This document shows, in pieces, positions 8,614-11,849 of a stretch of DNA of 11,849 nucleotides. How positions within the stretch are numbered: the first letter of the stretch is position 1; every line of letters begins with the position of its first letter. Origin of the DNA: an uncultured Clostridia bacterium (GTDB lineage Bacteria > Bacillota > Clostridia > Oscillospirales > Oscillospiraceae); NCBI GenBank assembly GCA_945927915.1, contig CAMEMX010000031.1, positions 1-11,849 on the forward strand. Reading direction: 5' to 3'. The notes beneath the pieces were generated by a model. The model saw only the letters and a program-made list of their open reading frames with translations, was not told the origin of the DNA and ran no database searches. A program made the translations under genes and the position numbers.

Positions 8614-8627
8614 CGCCCACACGGGCG
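8614..8627 (-). other. Small hairpin in the oapA leader
   Basis: CGCCC (8627-8623), loop GTGT and GGGCG (8618-8614) form a perfect 5-bp stem 15 nt before the oapA ribosome binding site. It has no U-run after it, so it is not a terminator. It may mark a processing or insulation point between the OLE RNA and the oapA reading frame; that role is only an inference. Confidence 0.45.
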
Positions 8628-8640
8628 CAAACGGAAAAAG

Positions 8641-9258
8641 AGCGGTGGCAGCAGATAAAGTAAATCTTACGGCTTAGGTCGGGTTGGATTTCCCCTTCGG
8701 CTGCCATCCGTTGCCAAATGGTCGTTTCCGATTAAAGCCTTGTCGGAGCGTTGCCGCGTCCGATACCCGATTGCCACTTAGTCCGCACTGCAATCCTTTA
8801 TCTGCCCTTTGGGGAAAGTCAGCCTAGGTGTTTTCCACAACATTGCTCGCCGGTTCTATCCTCTTTTGCAGGCATGGTTTCAAGAGGCAATATCGCCCTC
8901 GGCCGCGGCCACGGCCGGAAACGCTTCGCTCCTCTATCCCCGCATGTCCACGCAAGGCAGGCTACGCTGCACACAGCACACGATTCTGTGCACCGCATTG
9001 CAGGTTCTACTCCTGTTTCGTACGCAGTCCGGGTTGCGATAAGATGCCACTGGACGGCTGTCGCACAATAGCAGGTCTCCGCGGAAATCGGGTCGGTCGG
9101 TGTATGCCATTACTCCTCGCCCGATAACCTTAACCCCCAGCACCCACCCTAATCTGGGCGAAAAAAGCAAGCACCAGGGACTTCATCGATATGCCCTTTA
9201 AAGGATTTTTAGGCCCTTCTTCGAGACCGGCGCGCTTTGACTAGGATACAGCGCCACC
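8641..9258 (-). ncRNA. ole: OLE (Ornate Large Extremophilic) RNA
   Basis: About 620 nt lie between a strong minus-strand promoter and oapA without a credible protein gene; the family averages about 610 nt. The downstream order oapA-dxs-tlyA-nadK-argR-recN is that of described OLE loci. The RNA strand offers many helices: a 5' hairpin pairing CCGG/GCGC (9260-9251) with GCGC/CCGG (9235-9227); GCACA/TGTGC (8991-8976); CAGG/CCTG (9015-9001); AGAGG/CCTCT (8935-8883); GATTGC/GCAATC (8795-8769); a GCAA-tetraloop hairpin (8763-8743); TTTCCCC/GGGGAAA (8817-8811 with 8695-8689); and GCAGATAAAG/CTTTATCTGC (8805-8796 with 8660-8651). Some of these exclude one another. OLE RNA forms a membrane ribonucleoprotein with OapA; OapB and OapC are further known partners. 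The 5' end is placed from the promoter (9260-9257). The 3' end is uncertain by some tens of bases. Confidence 0.85.
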
Positions 9259-9264
9259 GGAGAC

Positions 9265-9293
9265 ATCATATCACATTCTTCCCGAATATACAA
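9265..9293 (-). promoter_or_regulatory. Sigma-A-type promoter of the OLE RNA / oapA-dxs operon
   Basis: On the minus strand a -35 box TTGTAT (9293-9288, four of six consensus bases) is followed by a 17-bp spacer and a -10 box TATGAT (9270-9265, five of six). Transcription should begin near 9258, exactly where the first stable hairpin of the RNA starts. This appears to be the only promoter before the long run of tightly packed genes. Confidence 0.8.
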
Positions 9294-9445
9294 GTGGAAA
9301 ACCATAGGCCGCATCATAATTTTCCAATTTGTTCACAATTCAGCTTCGCGTTTTGTGCATTATTACTTATAGACATGCAAAAAACAGAATAAAGCTCCAA
9401 ATATTGTTAATCATTCGCATATACGTTCCATTCAATGACAGAATG
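9294..9445. other. AT-rich spacer between the metal operon and the OLE promoter
   Basis: About 150 bp of clearly AT-rich sequence in an otherwise GC-rich window. I see no gene, no tRNA and no convincing operator. A second TATGAT (9318-9313, minus strand) lacks a properly spaced -35 box. The AT richness may act as an upstream element for the OLE promoter. Confidence 0.5.
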
Positions 9446-9481
9446 CAGAAAAGGAAGGCCGCTTCGTGCCTTCCTTTTCTG
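9446..9481 (-). terminator. Intrinsic terminator of the metal-ATPase operon
   Basis: A perfect 14-bp inverted repeat (CAGAAAAGGAAGGC, 8-nt loop, GCCTTCCTTTTCTG) begins directly after the ATPase stop codon at 9484-9482. On the minus strand the GC-rich inner stem runs into TTCCTTTTCT, giving the U-rich tail. It should stop the metal operon before the OLE promoter. The symmetry could let it work in both directions, although no plus-strand gene needs it here. Confidence 0.85.
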
Positions 9482-11317
9482 TTATGCCGCCTCGTGCATG
9501 GCGCGCAGGGCGTTGAGGATCGCCAGCACCGCGACGCCGACATCTGCGAAGATCGCCAGCCACATCGGTGCGTAGCCGAGCGCGCCGAGCACCATGCACA
9601 CCGCCTTGACCGCCAGCGCAAAAACGATGTTCTGCCTGGCAATGCGGCAGGTGCGCTTTGCTACGCGCAGCAGGCGCGGCAGCCTGGAAAAATCGTCGTT
9701 CAGCAGGACGACATCCGCCGCCTCCACCGCAGCGTCCGAGCCGACGCCACCCATTGCGATGCCGACGTCTGCCGCCGTCAGAACAGGCGCGTCGTTCACG
9801 CCGTCACCGACAAAGGCGACCTTTTCGCCCGTTTGCCGCGACCGCAGCAGCTTTTCCAGCTCAGCGACCTTATCCTGCGGCAGAAGCTGGGCGCGGTATT
9901 CCGTCACGCCGCACTGCTTGGCGTAATAGTCCGCCGCAAGGGCGTTGTCGCCCGTCAGCATGACCGTCCGTTCGACGCCCTGCCCGCGCAGGGCGTCCAG
10001 CGTCGCGGCGGCATTTTCCCGCAGGGTGTCGGCTACGACGATCGAACCGAGATAGTGCCCGCCGTGCGCGACATGGAGCACCGTGCCCACGCGGTTCAGC
10101 TCCGGCGGCGTGATGCCGAACGCCTCCATCAGGCGGCGGTTGCCGACCGCAGCCTCCCTGCCGTCGACCCGCGCAACGATGCCACGCCCGGCAAGCTCCT
10201 GAATGTCCTGCGCCGTCCCGCCCGGCGAGGGGCAGGCGTCGCGCACCGCCTGCGCAACGGGATGGTTGGAATATTGCTCGCACAGCGCCGCGACGCGCAG
10301 AAGCTCCGTCTCCGTGCCGCGTGCGCAGTCGATATTGCGCACGGAGAATTCGCCGCACGTCAGCGTGCCGGTCTTGTCAAAGACCATGACCTTTGTCTGC
10401 GCAAGCTGCTCCAGCGCCACACCGCCCTTGACCACGACGCCCAGCTTGGCTGCCGCGCCCATGCCGGAGAAAAAGCTCAGCGGCACGGAGATGACCAGCG
10501 CACAGGGGCACGAGATCACAAGGAAGGTCAGAGCTCGGGTCAGCCATTCGGAAAACGGCTGTCCGAAAAAGAGCGGCGGGATCGCCGCCAGCAGCACCGC
10601 CGCACCGATGACCGAGGGCGTATAATACCGCGCAAATTTCGTGATCATGCGCTCCGCTCCCGCCTTCTGCTCCGCTGCGGCCTCGACCAATGTTAAGATC
10701 CGCGCAACGGTTGACTGCGCATAGGCGCTCTCGGCGCGGATCTTCAGCACACCACTCAGGTTCACGCTGCCGGAGACGACCGTGCTGCCCGTGCGGACAT
10801 CGACGGGCATGGCCTCGCCCGTGACCTTCGCTGTATCAAGCGAGCTTTCGCCCTCCACGACGACACCGTCCACCGCGATCCGTTCGCCGGCGCGCACCAG
10901 CAGGATGTCGCCGGGCTGAACCTCCTCCGGGTCGGTCACGACCTCCTCGCCGTCACGCAGAACGGTGGCGAAGTCCGGGCGGATGTCCATGAGCGCGGAG
11001 ATGGAGCGGCGGGAGCGTTCGACGGCAAGCTGCTCAAACAGCTCGCCGATCTGAAACAGCACCATGACGGCAGCCGCCTCGCCCCAATCCTGCATGGCAA
11101 GGGCGCAGACCGTCGCCAACGTCATCAGAAACTTCTCGTCGAACACCTGTCCGCGCAGGATGTTGCGCAGCGCGGACCACACGATGTCATAGCCCGCTGC
11201 CAGCCAGGAGGCAAGCATGAAGCCCGCCTTCCACCAGCCGTCCAAAAACAGTCCCACCGCGAACAGCGCAGCCGCGGCAAGGATGCGCCCCAGAAGGAGC
11301 TTTTGCCTGCGTTTCAT
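9482..11317 (-). CDS. cadA: P1B-2-type Zn2+/Cd2+/Pb2+ exporting ATPase
   Basis: This 611-residue membrane ATPase pumps soft divalent metals out of the cytosol. Membrane segments lie at about 12-43, 60-98, 234-284 and 565-603. The actuator loop has VTGEAMP (165-171). Metal selection comes from the CPC motif (270-272) together with K571 and D592; the 21-residue spacing matches the Lys/Asp pair of ZntA, which places it in the Zn/Cd/Pb class rather than the Cu class. The catalytic core has DKTGT with phosphorylated D314, the His-Pro pair at 352-353, MLTGDN (453-458) and GDGVNDAP (504-511). There is no N-terminal HMA domain; that role falls to the small gene just upstream, whose stop overlaps this ATG by 4 nt. 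GAGG lies seven bases before the start. Whether Zn or Cd is the main substrate cannot be settled from sequence. Confidence 0.94.
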   Translation of the reverse strand: MKRRQKLLLGRILAAAALFAVGLFLDGWWKAGFMLASWLAAGYDIVWSALRNILRGQVFDEKFLMTLATVCALAMQDWGEAAAVMVLFQIGELFEQLAVERSRRSISALMDIRPDFATVLRDGEEVVTDPEEVQPGDILLVRAGERIAVDGVVVEGESSLDTAKVTGEAMPVDVRTGSTVVSGSVNLSGVLKIRAESAYAQSTVARILTLVEAAAEQKAGAERMITKFARYYTPSVIGAAVLLAAIPPLFFGQPFSEWLTRALTFLVISCPCALVISVPLSFFSGMGAAAKLGVVVKGGVALEQLAQTKVMVFDKTGTLTCGEFSVRNIDCARGTETELLRVAALCEQYSNHPVAQAVRDACPSPGGTAQDIQELAGRGIVARVDGREAAVGNRRLMEAFGITPPELNRVGTVLHVAHGGHYLGSIVVADTLRENAAATLDALRGQGVERTVMLTGDNALAADYYAKQCGVTEYRAQLLPQDKVAELEKLLRSRQTGEKVAFVGDGVNDAPVLTAADVGIAMGGVGSDAAVEAADVVLLNDDFSRLPRLLRVAKRTCRIARQNIVFALAVKAVCMVLGALGYAPMWLAIFADVGVAVLAILNALRAMHEAA

Positions 11318-11535
11318 CCGATGACCTCACAGTCCGGCTCCACGCGGCGAATGCACTTTTTGATCTGCGCCAGCGCCTCCGCCTCGTCGACGCCCTCGGC
11401 GTAGGTGACGGTCATTTTCTGCGTAAAGAAGCTGACGGTCGCCGCCTCGACCTGCGGCAGCTTATTGATCGCCGCTTCCATTTTCGCGGCGCAGTTTGCA
11501 CAATCCAGATCACGCAATTTATAACTCTTTTTCAT
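11314..11535 (-). CDS. Free-standing heavy-metal-associated (HMA) domain protein
   Basis: This 73-residue protein has a single HMA ferredoxin-like fold. The metal-binding loop is DLDCANCAAKME with Cys12 and Cys15, followed by the typical VEAATVSFFTQKMTVTY strand pair. It probably binds Zn/Cd in the cytosol and hands it to, or regulates, the adjoining ATPase, which lacks such a domain. The acidic Asp just before the first Cys is typical of Zn/Cd-type rather than Cu-type HMA domains. I chose the ATG at 11535 because GAGGAG lies eight bases upstream. A GTG at 11544 would add three residues but overlaps that ribosome binding site. It begins 5 bp after the repressor stop and overlaps the ATPase start by 4 nt. 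Confidence 0.9.
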   Translation of the reverse strand: MKKSYKLRDLDCANCAAKMEAAINKLPQVEAATVSFFTQKMTVTYAEGVDEAEALAQIKKCIRRVEPDCEVIG

Positions 11536-11540
11536 CTTTC

Positions 11541-11849
11541 TCACTCCTCAATGTGTTCCTTTGCCATGCCGATGATCGTCTTGACGTGCTCGTCGGCCAG
11601 CATATAATATGCCATTCTGCCCTCGCGGCGGCACCGCACGAGCTTTGCCTGCTTCAAAAGCCGGAGCTGGTGCGACACGGCCGAGATGCTCATGCCAAGC
11701 TCCTCGCAGATGTCCGACACGCGCAGCTCCTCATCGAACATCGCATAGAGGATGCGGATGCGGGTGGAATCTCCGAAGACCTTGAACAGCTCCGCCATGT
11801 CAAAGAGCGCTTCCTCGTCCAGCTCGCAAAACGGCTGACGGTGCTCGTG
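11541..11849 (-). CDS. ArsR/SmtB-family metal-sensing repressor (5' end outside the window)
   Basis: This winged-helix repressor should release the operator of its own operon when it binds metal. The visible part runs from the right window edge without a stop, so the true start lies outside; the internal ATG at 11798 would cut into the first helices. Numbering from that ATG, LFKVFGDSTRIRIL is at 4-17, the recognition helix SISAVSHQLRLLKQ at 37-50, and the wing at about 53-66. The alpha-5 metal ligands are D69, H71, H82 and E85, with the spacing of SmtB D104/H106/H117/E120. The alpha-3N motif, ELCVCD in CadC-type sensors, is ELRVSD here, so the Cd/Pb cysteines are missing. This favours a zinc-type sensor. 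It is the first gene visible of the operon; its promoter is not in view. Confidence 0.93.
   Translation of the reverse strand, partial: HEHRQPFCELDEEALFDMAELFKVFGDSTRIRILYAMFDEELRVSDICEELGMSISAVSHQLRLLKQAKLVRCRREGRMAYYMLADEHVKTIIGMAKEHIEE

Noticed and set aside
8587..8622. GTG at 8622 as the oapA start
   Set aside because: No Shine-Dalgarno precedes it, and it falls inside the leader hairpin. The TTG at 8586 has GGAGG at seven bases.
8635..8660. T-run after the OLE region as an intrinsic terminator
   Set aside because: Five T residues (8639-8635) follow, but no local GC-rich stem directly precedes them. Read-through into oapA is more plausible, although partial termination cannot be excluded.
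8751..9170. Short open frames within the OLE region on both strands (for example minus 9170-8934, plus 8751-9071)
   Set aside because: They are short and overlap one another, are rich in Arg/His/Cys, lack conserved domains and well-spaced ribosome binding sites, and fall in a region better explained as structured RNA.
8641..9258. tmRNA, RNase P RNA, rRNA fragment or group II intron as alternatives for the long RNA
   Set aside because: I see no tRNA-like ends, no tag reading frame, no rRNA or RNase P core signature and no intron-encoded protein or domain V. Synteny with oapA-dxs favours OLE.
9313..9410. ARG box or second promoter in the AT-rich spacer
   Set aside because: No palindrome close to the ARG-box consensus is present. 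The extra TATGAT at 9318-9313 has no -35 box at 16-18 bp.
11536..11544. GTG at 11544 as the HMA-protein start
   Set aside because: It overlaps the GAGGAG that serves the ATG at 11535 and would lack its own ribosome binding site.
1..11849. CRISPR arrays, insertion sequences, tRNA genes, attachment sites
   Set aside because: No regularly spaced repeats, transposase genes, terminal inverted repeats or cloverleaf sequences were seen.

Overview
The window is a GC-rich, almost wholly minus-strand stretch of chromosome from a Gram-positive Firmicute. An Oscillospiraceae-like clostridium is most likely. The reasons are the gene order dxs-tlyA-nadK-argR-recN, the strong GGAGG-type ribosome binding sites, the frequent TTG/GTG starts, a secreted protein with S-layer homology (SLH) repeats, and a CadA-type metal module with a free-standing HMA protein. 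The taxonomic call is an inference from gene content and composition.

Read on the minus strand from right to left, the window starts with a metal-resistance operon (11849 to 9482). It holds an ArsR/SmtB-type repressor cut by the window edge, a small CxxC HMA protein and a P1B-2 Zn/Cd-type exporting ATPase. A perfect 14-bp terminator hairpin directly after the ATPase stop codon closes it. An AT-rich spacer of about 150 bp follows, then a good sigma-A promoter (-35 TTGTAT, 17-bp spacer, -10 TATGAT).

That promoter feeds about 670 nt without a convincing protein gene. This stretch is best explained as an OLE (Ornate Large Extremophilic) RNA. It has the right length (about 610-620 nt), is rich in possible helices, and lies directly upstream of a small basic membrane protein that matches the OLE partner OapA. 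That gene is followed by dxs, tlyA, nadK, argR and recN, the downstream order known for OLE loci. The call rests on synteny, size and folding potential, because no covariance search could be run here.

Downstream of the RNA the genes are tightly packed: oapA (TTG start), 24 bp, dxs (TTG start), 11-nt overlap, tlyA (GTG start), 4-nt overlap, nadK, 8 bp, argR, 14 bp, recN, 4-nt overlap, then a secreted GH18 protein with three SLH repeats. This looks like one long transcript joining the OLE ribonucleoprotein to isoprenoid synthesis, 2'-O-ribose rRNA methylation, NADP supply, arginine control, DNA repair and a cell-surface glycosidase. A possible next gene starts at the extreme left edge. The main points of interest are the OLE RNA/OapA pair, a 10-bp long-range pairing in the 3' part of the RNA whose partner sequence recurs beside the oapA ribosome binding site, and the metal-site residues of the ArsR-type sensor.
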